A stretch of DNA of 64,000 nt. It comes from Myxococcus stipitatus. GTDB lineage: Bacteria > Myxococcota > Myxococcia > Myxococcales > Myxococcaceae. Position 1 is the stretch's first letter. The number at the start of each line of letters is the position of its first letter. The translations under genes were made by a program, and so were the position numbers. The DNA is taken from contig NZ_JAKCFI010000006.1 of assembly GCF_021412625.1 (NCBI RefSeq), positions 248,001 to 312,000 on the forward strand. Reading direction: 5' to 3'. Shown here piece after piece: positions 6,758-14,353 of this stretch. The notes beneath the pieces are model-generated. The model did not search any database. It was not told the origin of the DNA and was given only the letters and a program-made list of their open reading frames with translations.

Positions 6758-8089
6758 TCACTGCGGCGTGACCTTGAGCAGCTTGCCGTTGGTGGCGTCG
6801 GTGAGCAGGTAGAGGGCGCCCTCGGGGCCCTGGACCACCTCGCGGATGCGCGCGTTCAGGTTCTTGAGGAGGTGCTCCTCGCCCACCACGCGGTCATTGC
6901 GCACCATGAGCCGCACCAGCGCCTGGGCGGCCAGGCCGCCGATGAACATGTTGTTCCGCCACTCGGGGAACAGGGTCCCGGAGTAGATGGTCATCCCCGA
7001 GGGGGCAATCACCGGGTCCCAGTAGTACACGGGTTGCTCCATGCCCGGAGCCTGGGTGCTCTGGTGGATGGGCGCGCCGGAGTACTCCTCCCCATACCCG
7101 ATGGTGGGCCAGCCGTAGTCCTTGCCTGCCTCGGTGAGATTGACCTCGTCACCTCCCTGCGGCCCCATCTCCACCGTCCACAGCCGGCCCTGGCTGTCGA
7201 GCGCCGCGGACAGGACATTGCGGTGACCCACTGACCAGAGCTCCGGCTTCGCATCGGGGTTGCCCAGGTACGGGTTGTCCTGGGGCACGGTGCCGTCGGG
7301 ATGGATGCGAACCACCTTGCCGAGGTGGCTCTTCACGTCCTGGGCCTGGACACGGCCCGCGAGGATGGAGCGCTCCCCGAGCGTGACGAACAGCTTGCCG
7401 TCCGGGGTGAACACCATCCGTCCCCCCGAGTGCAGCGTCGACTCGAGCGTGGGCATCATGCGGAAGATGATCTGGACGTTCTCCACGCGAGGCTGCGCAC
7501 CGTCCACGAGGCGCGCGCGCGCCACCGCCAGTCCGTTGCCGCCCGTACGAGGCTCGGAATAGGTCCAAAAGATGCGCTGGCTCTCGGCGTAGTCCGGGCT
7601 CACCTCCACGTCGAGCAACCCGCCCTGACCGCGTGCGTCCACGGCGGGCAGGCCGCTGACGGCGGGGGACTTCGCGCCCTGCTGCGTGACGATGTAGAGC
7701 GACCCGGTGGCCTTCTCCGTCACCAGCATGCGCTGGTCCGGCAGGAAGGCGATGGCCCAGGGGTTCCTGAAGCCCGAGGCAATCTCAGTGACCTGGATGG
7801 GCGTCTTCGTCTGGATGGCGGGGACGCGCGTCTGCCCGGGGAAGGCCGGATTGAACTCGGGCACGTTGGGCGGGCCCTGCGGAACCGGGGGACCGCTGGG
7901 GAGCGGATCTTCAGGGACGCCCGCGTCGTCCTCCGGGACACCCGCGTCGTCTTCAGGGATACCCGCGTCATCTCCAGAGACGCCAGAGTCCTGCTGCAAG
8001 GCGCCCGAGTCCGGTGACGTGGGTTCTGAATCGTCTCGGCAACCGACCAGGAGGGTGGCAACGATGAGGGGCATCGACAGTATGCGCAT
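6758..8089 (-). CDS. PQQ-dependent sugar dehydrogenase-like lipoprotein
   Basis: 443 residues. Signal MRILSMPLIVATLLVGC with a canonical lipobox (LVGC, Cys17), an acidic linker of DDAG(V/I)PE repeats, then a six-bladed GSDH/Asd-type propeller from about residue 75: GFRNPWAIAFLPD, QGGLLDVEVSPDY, HSGGRMVFTPDGKLFVTLG, LWSVGHRNV, GKDYGWPTIGYG. The conserved His before GGR is the expected catalytic base. It should be a surface or periplasmic lipoprotein oxidising an aldose with PQQ, although many relatives have unknown substrates. ATG 8089 is chosen for the lipoprotein signal and GGAG 8 bases upstream. A second family member is at 43276-44442 on the other strand. Convergent with the sitI6-like gene. 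Confidence 0.88.
   Translation of the reverse strand: MRILSMPLIVATLLVGCRDDSEPTSPDSGALQQDSGVSGDDAGIPEDDAGVPEDDAGVPEDPLPSGPPVPQGPPNVPEFNPAFPGQTRVPAIQTKTPIQVTEIASGFRNPWAIAFLPDQRMLVTEKATGSLYIVTQQGAKSPAVSGLPAVDARGQGGLLDVEVSPDYAESQRIFWTYSEPRTGGNGLAVARARLVDGAQPRVENVQIIFRMMPTLESTLHSGGRMVFTPDGKLFVTLGERSILAGRVQAQDVKSHLGKVVRIHPDGTVPQDNPYLGNPDAKPELWSVGHRNVLSAALDSQGRLWTVEMGPQGGDEVNLTEAGKDYGWPTIGYGEEYSGAPIHQSTQAPGMEQPVYYWDPVIAPSGMTIYSGTLFPEWRNNMFIGGLAAQALVRLMVRNDRVVGEEHLLKNLNARIREVVQGPEGALYLLTDATNGKLLKVTPQ
7910..7972 (-). repeat. Three 21-bp units encoding DDAG(V/I)PE
   Basis: Units at 7910-7930, 7931-7951 and 7952-7972 with few substitutions, forming the acidic tether between lipidated Cys and the propeller of the dehydrogenase. 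Copy number is likely variable between strains (inference). Confidence 0.75.
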
Positions 8090-8520
8090 GCGACTCGCTC
8101 CAGAGGGGGAAGGAAGGGACCATCGCGTCCTTTGCATCGACTGGGAAGGACGCATTACGACGATGCGCTCCGGCCCAGGACCGGCGACGAGTCCTTCACC
8201 GTTGCCGTGGTGGCGTTGGTGCCCCGACTCGGCACCAGGTTTACCGTTGCGAAGCCCGCGAACCGACGGAGGGCGAAGGTGTTCGTCGAGGGTGGAAAAA
8301 TCTGCCGTCAGCCCGATTGAGGTTCGAGGGCATTCCTGTCGGCCCATCGAGACAGGTTGGAGGCGAGCGGGCCGAATTCCCTGGATAGGCACGCAGGCTG
8401 GGCAGCCCCTTCACTCAACCTCAGAGGCCCAGTCAATTATCATGGACCCTTGAGACTGTCAGACTCATTTGCTGTGCCGCGCATCGCATGCCGATGTGCT
8501 GATGGCTGACCGGGGGGCAC
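8090..8520. promoter_or_regulatory. Divergent intergenic region with imperfect palindrome
   Basis: No gene seen. It separates the minus-strand dehydrogenase from the plus-strand sitA5-like toxin and should hold both promoters. Near the toxin end it is AT-richer and has a 15-bp palindrome with one mismatched pair, GAGACTGTCAGACTC (8453-8467), overlapping TTGAGA (8451-8456). A possible operator or -35 for the toxin; no good -10 seen. Confidence 0.3.
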
Positions 8521-9843
8521 GTGAGAGCTTTAGCCATTGCTGCATTGTTGCTGCTAGCGAGCGGGTGCGCGTCGACTCGTGTCGTCCACCTCGACACGGG
8601 GCGAGGCGACCCAATCGCCTTCACGCCGGAGGAGTCCGAACCCGTCGAGATAGGAGAAGACGCGTTCAAGAGTGCGGTCGCGCAGCTCGTCCTGGACATG
8701 CGATTGGACGTCGCGTTCCAGGAGGTCGAGCAGGACGACCGGCGTTCCCTGCTGGCTTCCTCGGCGGGCCTCGTCGACGGTGCGCAAGGAAAGCCGGTCC
8801 ACCCGTCCTATGAGCGCATCTGCCAGCGGCAGGATGAACCCCACACCTGCCTGAGCCTGCTTGCCGGTGGGTTGGCGCTCGGGCCCACGGAGCGGCGCAT
8901 CTTCGCGCTCTACTTCGCCCTCGACACAGTGTGGAAAGGCGTCGAGGAAGCGATTCGCGACATGGTGAACGCCGCGGCCCTTCGCGCCATGGTGACGACG
9001 ATGATCGGAACGGCGCTCGTCATGCTGGTAGCGCCCGAGCCCATCACGAAGCTGATAGCCATCGCGCTGACCGCCTCATTGATTGCGTATCTGGGGACGG
9101 GGCCTGTCTGGAACATCGGACAAGGCTTCCTCCGACTCATGGACGAGTCACGGGATGCCGTGCGCGTCGACGAACTGGCGAGCGCGGGACATCGCTTCGG
9201 CAAGGTGCTGGGAGACAATGGGGCCCGTGTCCTGGTGGTGGTCGCCCTGGCGGCGCTCGGAGGGAAGAGTGCCATGGCCGCCCAGGGGCCACGCATGCCG
9301 GGCTTCGCTCAGGCGGCTGCTCGGGCTCGGATGGAAGGCGGCTTCCAGCTCGCGGGGGCATTGACTGGAGAGGTCCAGGCCATCTCGGTCCCGTCGGCTG
9401 GGGTGTTGAACGTGACGCTCGCGCCAACCGCGGTCGCCGCGGTTGCGATGGAGGCTGGCGAAGGCACTGGGGCCGTGACGGGAGCCGCGGGCGGCATCCA
9501 GGGCGACCCCGACGGCAAGGTGCATCACATCTGCACGGACAAGAACACGATCTCCGACACGAATGGAGGACCGTGGACACAACGGTTTCAGGCGCTCTTC
9601 GACAAGGCGGAGATGAGCCTCAATGATCCCGCGAACCTCATACGCATCACAGGACACCAGGGGCCACACCCCATTGAGTATCACAGGGCCATCTTCGCCA
9701 GGCTCACCAACGCGACTGCTCGCTGCGGCTCAACCGCTGCTTGTCGCGTCGCACTTGAACGAGAGCTTGCCAGGGTTGCTCGGGATCTTCTAAGGGAAGG
9801 GTCGAGCTTGCGGAAGCTGATTACGAAGCGCCCCGGAGAGTAG
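8521..9843 (+). CDS. sitA: SitA5-like polymorphic toxin lipoprotein, AHH nuclease domain
   Basis: 440 residues. Signal MRALAIAALLLLASGC with perfect lipobox (ASGC, Cys16). A long N-terminal domain contains a hydrophobic stretch (~residues 155-200, e.g. MIGTALVMLVAPEPITKLIA), then the C-terminal toxin at ~335-425: VHHICTDKN, FQALFDKAEMSLNDPANLI, GPHPIEYHRAIF. HH...GHxGPHPxxYH is the AHH-type HNH nuclease signature found in SitA5 toxins. It would be delivered by outer-membrane exchange and degrade nucleic acid in non-immune recipients. The GTG start at 8521 follows a G-rich site. The partner immunity gene begins 3 bases after its stop. Family firm, specificity unknown. Confidence 0.85.
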   Translation: MRALAIAALLLLASGCASTRVVHLDTGRGDPIAFTPEESEPVEIGEDAFKSAVAQLVLDMRLDVAFQEVEQDDRRSLLASSAGLVDGAQGKPVHPSYERICQRQDEPHTCLSLLAGGLALGPTERRIFALYFALDTVWKGVEEAIRDMVNAAALRAMVTTMIGTALVMLVAPEPITKLIAIALTASLIAYLGTGPVWNIGQGFLRLMDESRDAVRVDELASAGHRFGKVLGDNGARVLVVVALAALGGKSAMAAQGPRMPGFAQAAARARMEGGFQLAGALTGEVQAISVPSAGVLNVTLAPTAVAAVAMEAGEGTGAVTGAAGGIQGDPDGKVHHICTDKNTISDTNGGPWTQRFQALFDKAEMSLNDPANLIRITGHQGPHPIEYHRAIFARLTNATARCGSTAACRVALERELARVARDLLREGSSLRKLITKRPGE

Positions 9844-9846
9844 TCC

Positions 9847-10416
9847 GTGGAACGACGATTCTTTGATCTGGGTCCAGACGAGTATGTGAAGGGTCGTTGG
9901 TACCTCGGAGACCCGACCCATGGGAACGGCGTGGAGCTCGCTGATGTCTGGAGGTTCTCGGATGGCGAGCCGATCGATCTCTCCGAGCGGCTTCGAGTGC
10001 CGGTTCGCCAAGCTGGAGCTGCACTCGACATCGAGTTCGCGGGAGTGGGTCTCACTCCTATCGTCTCCGCGCGCGTCGCATCTGTGTTCCGCGAGCGAGC
10101 CCCAAACGACGTTCAGCTCTTCCCTGTCGATGTGGACGGAGAGTCGAAGCCCTACTTCCTTCTCAATGTGATTCGGAAGATTCGGTGCATTGATGACGAG
10201 GCTTCCGAAGAAGTTCAGCTTCGCACCGCGGAGGACTATGAGGACCGAATCGGGGAGTATTGCTCAGTCATTGGATTGCGTATCGACAAGTCCAAGGTAG
10301 GCACTGCGCGGGTGTTCCGATTGTGGGGCTGGCGTGTTCCGCTGGTGGTCGACGAGGACATCAAAGATGCCCTCGAGGCCAACGGCATTTCTGGAGGACG
10401 ATTCGACGAGGTCTGA
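9847..10416 (+). CDS. sitI: Imm11 (MXAN_0049-type) immunity protein
   Basis: 189 residues, complete for PF07791-type Imm11 proteins: RRFFDLGPDEYVKGRWYLGD at the start, then DDVQLFPVDV..., NVIRKIRCIDDEASEEVQ, SVIGLRIDKSKVGTARVFRL and a C-terminal WGW...DIKDALEANGISGG...F. No signal peptide, so cytoplasmic. Starts at GTG 9847 with GGAGAG upstream, 3 bases after the toxin stop, so it is cotranscribed with and presumably neutralises the adjacent AHH toxin. A different immunity fold from the double-CXXC protein 4 kb upstream, so the two cassettes should not cross-protect (inference). Confidence 0.85.
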   Translation: MERRFFDLGPDEYVKGRWYLGDPTHGNGVELADVWRFSDGEPIDLSERLRVPVRQAGAALDIEFAGVGLTPIVSARVASVFRERAPNDVQLFPVDVDGESKPYFLLNVIRKIRCIDDEASEEVQLRTAEDYEDRIGEYCSVIGLRIDKSKVGTARVFRLWGWRVPLVVDEDIKDALEANGISGGRFDEV

Positions 10417-10431
10417 ACAGCTTCGCCTCAG

Positions 10432-10545
10432 ATGCCCCATTGTCGTTGGAATGGGGCTCGAGGCGGGCGGCCTCGGCGCTGGGACGTGCGAGAGTTGTTC
10501 GACGCCGTGCTCTACGTCCTACGCAGCGGCTTCCGCTGGGTCGGC
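10432..10545 (+). pseudogene. IS5-type transposase N-terminal fragment
   Basis: About 35 codons read GGRPRRWDVRELFDAVLYVL then RSGFRW, the conserved N-terminal block of IS5-like transposases (usually followed by a QWRxLP-type motif). The match ends abruptly near 10540 and the frame runs on into unrelated sequence. No catalytic region or second end is visible. The break marks a recombination junction just upstream of the DUF2239 promoter. Confidence 0.55.
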
Positions 10546-10580
10546 CGGCCAGTCCCCGTACAAGCTGGCGACCCCATTTC

Positions 10581-10621
10581 TACCCGGATGATATTGACCG
10601 ATATTTTCGCCCGGGTATAAA
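10581..10621 (+). promoter_or_regulatory. Strong sigma70-type promoter with flanking inverted repeat
   Basis: TTGACC (10594-10599), 16-bp spacer, TATAAA (10616-10621), unusually close to consensus for this genome. An inverted repeat TACCCGG (10581-10587) / CCGGGTA (10611-10617) brackets the -35 and overlaps the -10, the layout of a repressor operator (TetR-like by style, inferred). No regulator gene is adjacent. Drives the DUF2239/carotenoid-oxygenase pair. Confidence 0.6.
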
Positions 10622-10650
10622 TAGCGCCATTCTGGATTCGAGCTCCGGCA

Positions 10651-11283
10651 ATGGCGATGACGACTTCCACGCACCTGCCCTCCTACACGGCCTTCGACGG
10701 ATACCGGCGCCTTGCTTCGGGACCACTCGCGACGGTGGCCCTCGCGGTCAAGCGCGTCGCGGACGACGGGATGTCCGGCACGGTCGTTATCTTCGACGAC
10801 GCGACGGGCCGTTCGATCGACATCGACGTGCGCGGCACGGTGGACGAAGTCCGAGCGCGCTTCGCTCCTCCGTCGAGCGACGCATCGGGCACAGCCGGTG
10901 AACCGGTTGCCGAGGGAGAGCCTCGCGGCCGCGGCCGGCCGAAGCTCGGCGTCGTGTCGCGTGAAGTCACGCTGCTGCCGCGTCACTGGGAATGGCTCGC
11001 CGCGCAACCGGGCGGTGCGTCGGTGGCGTTGCGCAAACTCGTCGAGGACGCGCGACGCAACCGTGCGGCGGACGACCGGCGCCGCGATGCACAGGCACGC
11101 GCATACCACTTCATGTTGGCGATGGCGGGCGACCTCCCCGGTTTCGAGGAGGCCACGCGCGCCCTGTTCGCGAACGACCTGGCTCGCCTGACCGCGCTGA
11201 TCTCCGAATGGCCGGACGACGTGCGTGACCATGCGCTCGCGCTCGCGCGCGGCGACCTTCCTCCTTTGACCGAAGACCGCTGA
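10651..11283 (+). CDS. DUF2239 family protein
   Basis: 210 residues, near the family's usual length (~190-200). Visible family features: PSYTAFDGYRRLASGPLATV at the N-terminus, VVIFDDATGRSIDIDVRG, a flexible linker ending GRGRPKLGV, then REVTLLPRHWEWLAAQPGGA and a C-terminal helical part with ARAYHFMLAMAGDLPGFEEA. Function unknown. Starts at ATG 10651 (ATG 10657 also possible), ~30 bp after the -10. It is followed after 13 bp by the carotenoid oxygenase, so they form one operon. Composition and the consensus promoter look unlike neighbours and recall beta-proteobacterial genes, suggesting transfer. Confidence 0.85.
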   Translation: MAMTTSTHLPSYTAFDGYRRLASGPLATVALAVKRVADDGMSGTVVIFDDATGRSIDIDVRGTVDEVRARFAPPSSDASGTAGEPVAEGEPRGRGRPKLGVVSREVTLLPRHWEWLAAQPGGASVALRKLVEDARRNRAADDRRRDAQARAYHFMLAMAGDLPGFEEATRALFANDLARLTALISEWPDDVRDHALALARGDLPPLTEDR

Positions 11284-11296
11284 CAGGAGCCCCCTC

Positions 11297-12628
11297 GTGA
11301 CTGCATTCGACCTGAACCACGGCGCGGTCGCGCCGGTCGCCGACGAGGTCGACCTCGTCGAACCGCCCATCACCGGAAACATCCCGCGAGAACTCGACGG
11401 CACGCTGCTGCGCAACGGCCCCAACCCCCTGCGCGGCCGCTTCGAAGGCAACGACGTGCTGTCGTGGTGGCCGGAAGCCGCGATGCTGCACGCCATCTCA
11501 TTCGAGGATGGGCGCGTGGCCTCCTACCGGAACCGCTGGGCGCGCACGCGCCGCTGGGCCGACGTGTACGCGCCCGAGCGGGCGCCACAGCTGCCCGACA
11601 CCAATCCGAACGTGAGCGTGCTGCTGCATGCGGGCGAGCTGCTGGCGATGGCGGAAGGCGGCGCACCGCTCGCAATCACGACCGGACTCGATTCACTCGG
11701 GGTCCCTCGTCGACACGAGGGCTTCGGTGGCGGAATGACCGCGCACCCGAAGGTCGACCCACTGACGGGCGAACTCATCGCCTTCAGGGCGGACTGGCGC
11801 GCACCGTGGTTACGCTATGGCGTCGCGGACGCGCAGGGGGTGCAGCGTGTCGACCTCGCCATCGACGTGCCGGCGCCGTCGATGATGCACGACATCGCGA
11901 TCACCGAGACCCGCAGCCTGCTGCTCGACCTGAACGTCGGGTACGACTTCTCGATGCTGAAGCACGGCCACCGGATGCCGCTGCGTTGGTATGACGACCG
12001 ACAGGCACGCATCGGCGTGATTCCCCGGCACGGCGGCGACGTACGCTGGTTCGGCATCGAGCCCTGCTTCATCCAGCACGTCGTGAATGCGTATGACCGC
12101 GACGAAGCACATGTCGTGCTCGATGCGGTCCGATACCCGTCGTATCTCCGGCTCGACGCGAGTACGGGCAGGTTCGCCGACAACCCTGTCGCCATGCTGT
12201 GGCGCTATGTCATCGATACGGCGAACGGCATCGTCGAAGAAGGACCTCTCGCCGATGGTGGGCTCGAGCTGCCGCGCATCAACGAAAGCCGGACAGGGCG
12301 TCGCTACCGTTACCTCTATGCGGTCGAGCAGCCGACCCCAGTCGAAATGCGCGGCGTGGTCCGCTTCGACCATGAGCGCGGCACGACCCTGCGGTACGCA
12401 GTGCCAGCTGGCGACCAGAATAGCGAGCCCGTGTTCGTGCCGCGACCCGGAGGCGTCGACGAGGATGACGGCTGGCTCCTGGTGATGGTCTACCGCGCGG
12501 CGACGGACACCAGTGACCTCGTGATTCTTGACGCACGTGAGCTTCACACAGGGCCTGTCGCGACCGTCCACCTGCCGCGCCGGGTGCCAGCCGGATTCCA
12601 TGGCGCGTGGGTGCCGCGGACGCACTGA
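11297..12628 (+). CDS. Carotenoid/stilbene oxygenase (RPE65/CCD family)
   Basis: 443 residues, full length for bacterial carotenoid cleavage or lignostilbene-type dioxygenases. N-terminus VEPPITGNIPRELDGTLLRN is the family signature. The four iron-binding histidines lie in TAHPKVDP, SMMHDIAIT, FIQHVVNAYD and, at the extreme C-terminus, AGFHGAWVP. It should cleave a C=C bond of a carotenoid, apocarotenoid or stilbene with O2; the substrate cannot be told. GTG start at 11297 with CAGGAG 8 bases upstream, second gene of the DUF2239 operon. Cytoplasmic, no signal. Probably acquired with DUF2239. Confidence 0.93.
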   Translation: MTAFDLNHGAVAPVADEVDLVEPPITGNIPRELDGTLLRNGPNPLRGRFEGNDVLSWWPEAAMLHAISFEDGRVASYRNRWARTRRWADVYAPERAPQLPDTNPNVSVLLHAGELLAMAEGGAPLAITTGLDSLGVPRRHEGFGGGMTAHPKVDPLTGELIAFRADWRAPWLRYGVADAQGVQRVDLAIDVPAPSMMHDIAITETRSLLLDLNVGYDFSMLKHGHRMPLRWYDDRQARIGVIPRHGGDVRWFGIEPCFIQHVVNAYDRDEAHVVLDAVRYPSYLRLDASTGRFADNPVAMLWRYVIDTANGIVEEGPLADGGLELPRINESRTGRRYRYLYAVEQPTPVEMRGVVRFDHERGTTLRYAVPAGDQNSEPVFVPRPGGVDEDDGWLLVMVYRAATDTSDLVILDARELHTGPVATVHLPRRVPAGFHGAWVPRTH

Positions 12629-12924
12629 GCCGCAGGCGCAGCGCATCGATGAGCGTCGTCCGCCCTGCGTCGGAGTCGCCACGGCAAGCAGACGGACTTT
12701 CCACCCCCCCCCGCCACGGAGCCGAGCCATGCCCACGGCGAGGCGCTCGACACCAAGCCCTCGTCGACGCAACGGCGACACCTTCGCCAGCCGGATTCGC
12801 ATCCAAACCCGCCCACTCTCCGTGCGAGGCTTCCTGCCCGCTCGAACCGGAGCGCCCACGCGCTTGCAGCCGAGGCCCGGACACTGAAGGATCCTCGGGC
12901 ATCATCGTCGCCCGAGGGAGCCCA
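12629..12924. other. Intergenic junction with possible P-loop remnant
   Basis: No intact gene. On the minus strand, across ~12630-12710, two adjacent frames join to read KVRLLAV + GDSDAGRTTLIDALRLRL, resembling a Walker A segment (GxxxxGKT, with Arg for Lys). It is frameshifted, runs next to a run of nine C, and stops matching at the carotenoid oxygenase stop. It may mark the right edge of the transferred block; it could be chance. Confidence 0.25.
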
Positions 12925-13665
12925 TTGAGTACGCTGGCACGGCTGAAGGGTACGGCGTTCGCGTCGGGGACGCGGATGCTCTATGTCGGTCCGCTGGTTG
13001 CCACGGAGCGCCACTCGCACCACGCGGCGCAGATCATCATCGCGTCACAGGGAGTGGACCTCGCGGACGGAGCCAACGGACGCATTCGCGCCTGCACGGC
13101 CGTCATTCCCCCTCACGTGCCCCACGGACACGGTGCTTGCGAACATGGGGCCATCCTGTTCCTCGACGGCGACGACCTGGTGAGCCGAGCCCTCTCGCGT
13201 AACGCCGAGCCTCGGTGCGAGGCGTGGAGACGTCCCGCGCTCGACGTGCCCCTCCCTCCCAACCCGACGCCGGAGCAGGCACGCGGCATCATCGCGTCGG
13301 TCCTCTCCGCCCTCGACCTCTGTCAGCCCCCGGGACCACGACACCCGGCGACGCGCAGGATGGGCGCCGCGCTCGACAGCTCCGACCCCGTCGACCTCGC
13401 GAGCCTCTCCCTCGAGGCGGGACTCTCGCCCCGGCAGATGCGTCACGCCTTCGCCCGCGACTTCGGGCTCCCGATGCGCGCCTATGTGCGGTGGAAGCGC
13501 CTGCGCCGCGCCATCGCCGCGGTGGAGGAAGGGGCGAACCTGAGCGCCGCCGCGGCCTCCGCCGGGTTCGCGGACAGCGCCCACCTGACCCGCGTCTTCC
13601 GCGAGCAGTTCGGCATGACGCCCTCACAGGGGCTGAGCTCGGTCACGTGGCGGACGCTCGACTGA
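12925..13665 (+). CDS. AraC family transcriptional regulator
   Basis: 246 residues. N-terminal cupin-like sensing domain (ERHSHHAAQIIIA, CTAVIPPHVPHGHG), then two helix-turn-helix motifs: VDLASLSLEAGLSPRQMRHA and NLSAAAASAGFADSAHLTRV followed by FREQFGMTPSQ, the AraC C-terminal signature. The frame is open far upstream, but homology begins at STLARLKGTAFASG; TTG 12925 with GAGGGAG just upstream (spacing ~4) is the best start, though the spacing is short. It ends inside the 3' end of the convergent DinB gene (23-bp overlap). Its target is unknown. Confidence 0.85.
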   Translation: MSTLARLKGTAFASGTRMLYVGPLVATERHSHHAAQIIIASQGVDLADGANGRIRACTAVIPPHVPHGHGACEHGAILFLDGDDLVSRALSRNAEPRCEAWRRPALDVPLPPNPTPEQARGIIASVLSALDLCQPPGPRHPATRRMGAALDSSDPVDLASLSLEAGLSPRQMRHAFARDFGLPMRAYVRWKRLRRAIAAVEEGANLSAAAASAGFADSAHLTRVFREQFGMTPSQGLSSVTWRTLD

Positions 13666-14176
13666 GGAGGAACTCGGGGACCCCATCCCTCCGGCGCGGC
13701 ATCCCGGTCTGGAGCATGATGACGTCCACGTTCCCGCGATGATGGGTCGTGTGCAGGACCACGTGGAGCAGCATCGCCGCCGGGGTCATCGTCACGACCT
13801 TCCCGTCGGTGAAGCGCACCTCACGAGGCCGCGCGAGTTCCTCCGGACGGAGCGACGCCACGGTCTCCACGTACCAGCGATCGAGGATCTCGAACTCCAG
13901 GTCCAGTTCCTGGAACGAGGGGATGACCGCCCGCTGGGGCGCTGTGAAACCATGCGAGACGCCCTGCAGATGCGCCTGGAACACGCTCCTGACGACGTGG
14001 ATGTGGTCCAGGGCCCGCATGATCAAGTCCGCGCCCTTCTGCGACTCGAAGGCCTCGACCGCGCGCAGGGCGGAGAAGAGCTGTCGATTGGCCCATGCAC
14101 AGTGGGTCACGAGGAGCTCGAGAGGCGTTGAAGAGAGCGACACATCACCGGACACCATCGAGGCTTGAAGGTTCAT
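13643..14176 (-). CDS. DinB/DUF664-type metal-binding protein
   Basis: 177 residues, typical of DinB four-helix-bundle proteins: LELLVTHCAWANRQLFSAL at the N-terminus, a helix with MRALDHIHVVRSVFQAHL, and the C-terminal HVVLHTTHHRGNVDVIMLQT with the histidines that bind metal in the family. Likely a cytoplasmic metal-dependent thiol-transferase-like or stress protein; exact role unknown. ATG 14176 has a poor ribosome site; the alternative ATG seven codons in is no better. Convergent with, and overlapping by 23 bp, the AraC regulator. Confidence 0.85.
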   Translation of the reverse strand: MNLQASMVSGDVSLSSTPLELLVTHCAWANRQLFSALRAVEAFESQKGADLIMRALDHIHVVRSVFQAHLQGVSHGFTAPQRAVIPSFQELDLEFEILDRWYVETVASLRPEELARPREVRFTDGKVVTMTPAAMLLHVVLHTTHHRGNVDVIMLQTGMPRRRDGVPEFLLSRASAT

Positions 14177-14353
14177 GCCTCGGAAAATAGGGAGCGTCCG
14201 GAAGGTGCGCTTGAACGCAACGGCGGACCCGAAGCCTCACCCCTTCGCTACCGCCACGTCTGTGATATCCAATCACTGACACCACGGTCCCCACGTAGAC
14301 GACAGCCCTCGTCCCCTGGATGGCCCTCAATCGCATCGCGCCCCCCTCGAGCG

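Noticed and set aside
6355-6771. 138-codon plus-strand frame between sitI6-like and dehydrogenase genes
   Set aside because: No ribosome site, no family, cysteine/arginine-rich shadow-like composition, and overlaps the convergent gene end.
12279-12905. Minus-strand 208-codon frame with a Walker-A-like GDSDAGRTT
   Set aside because: It overlaps the carotenoid oxygenase and has no continuing domain; kept only as a possible junction relic.
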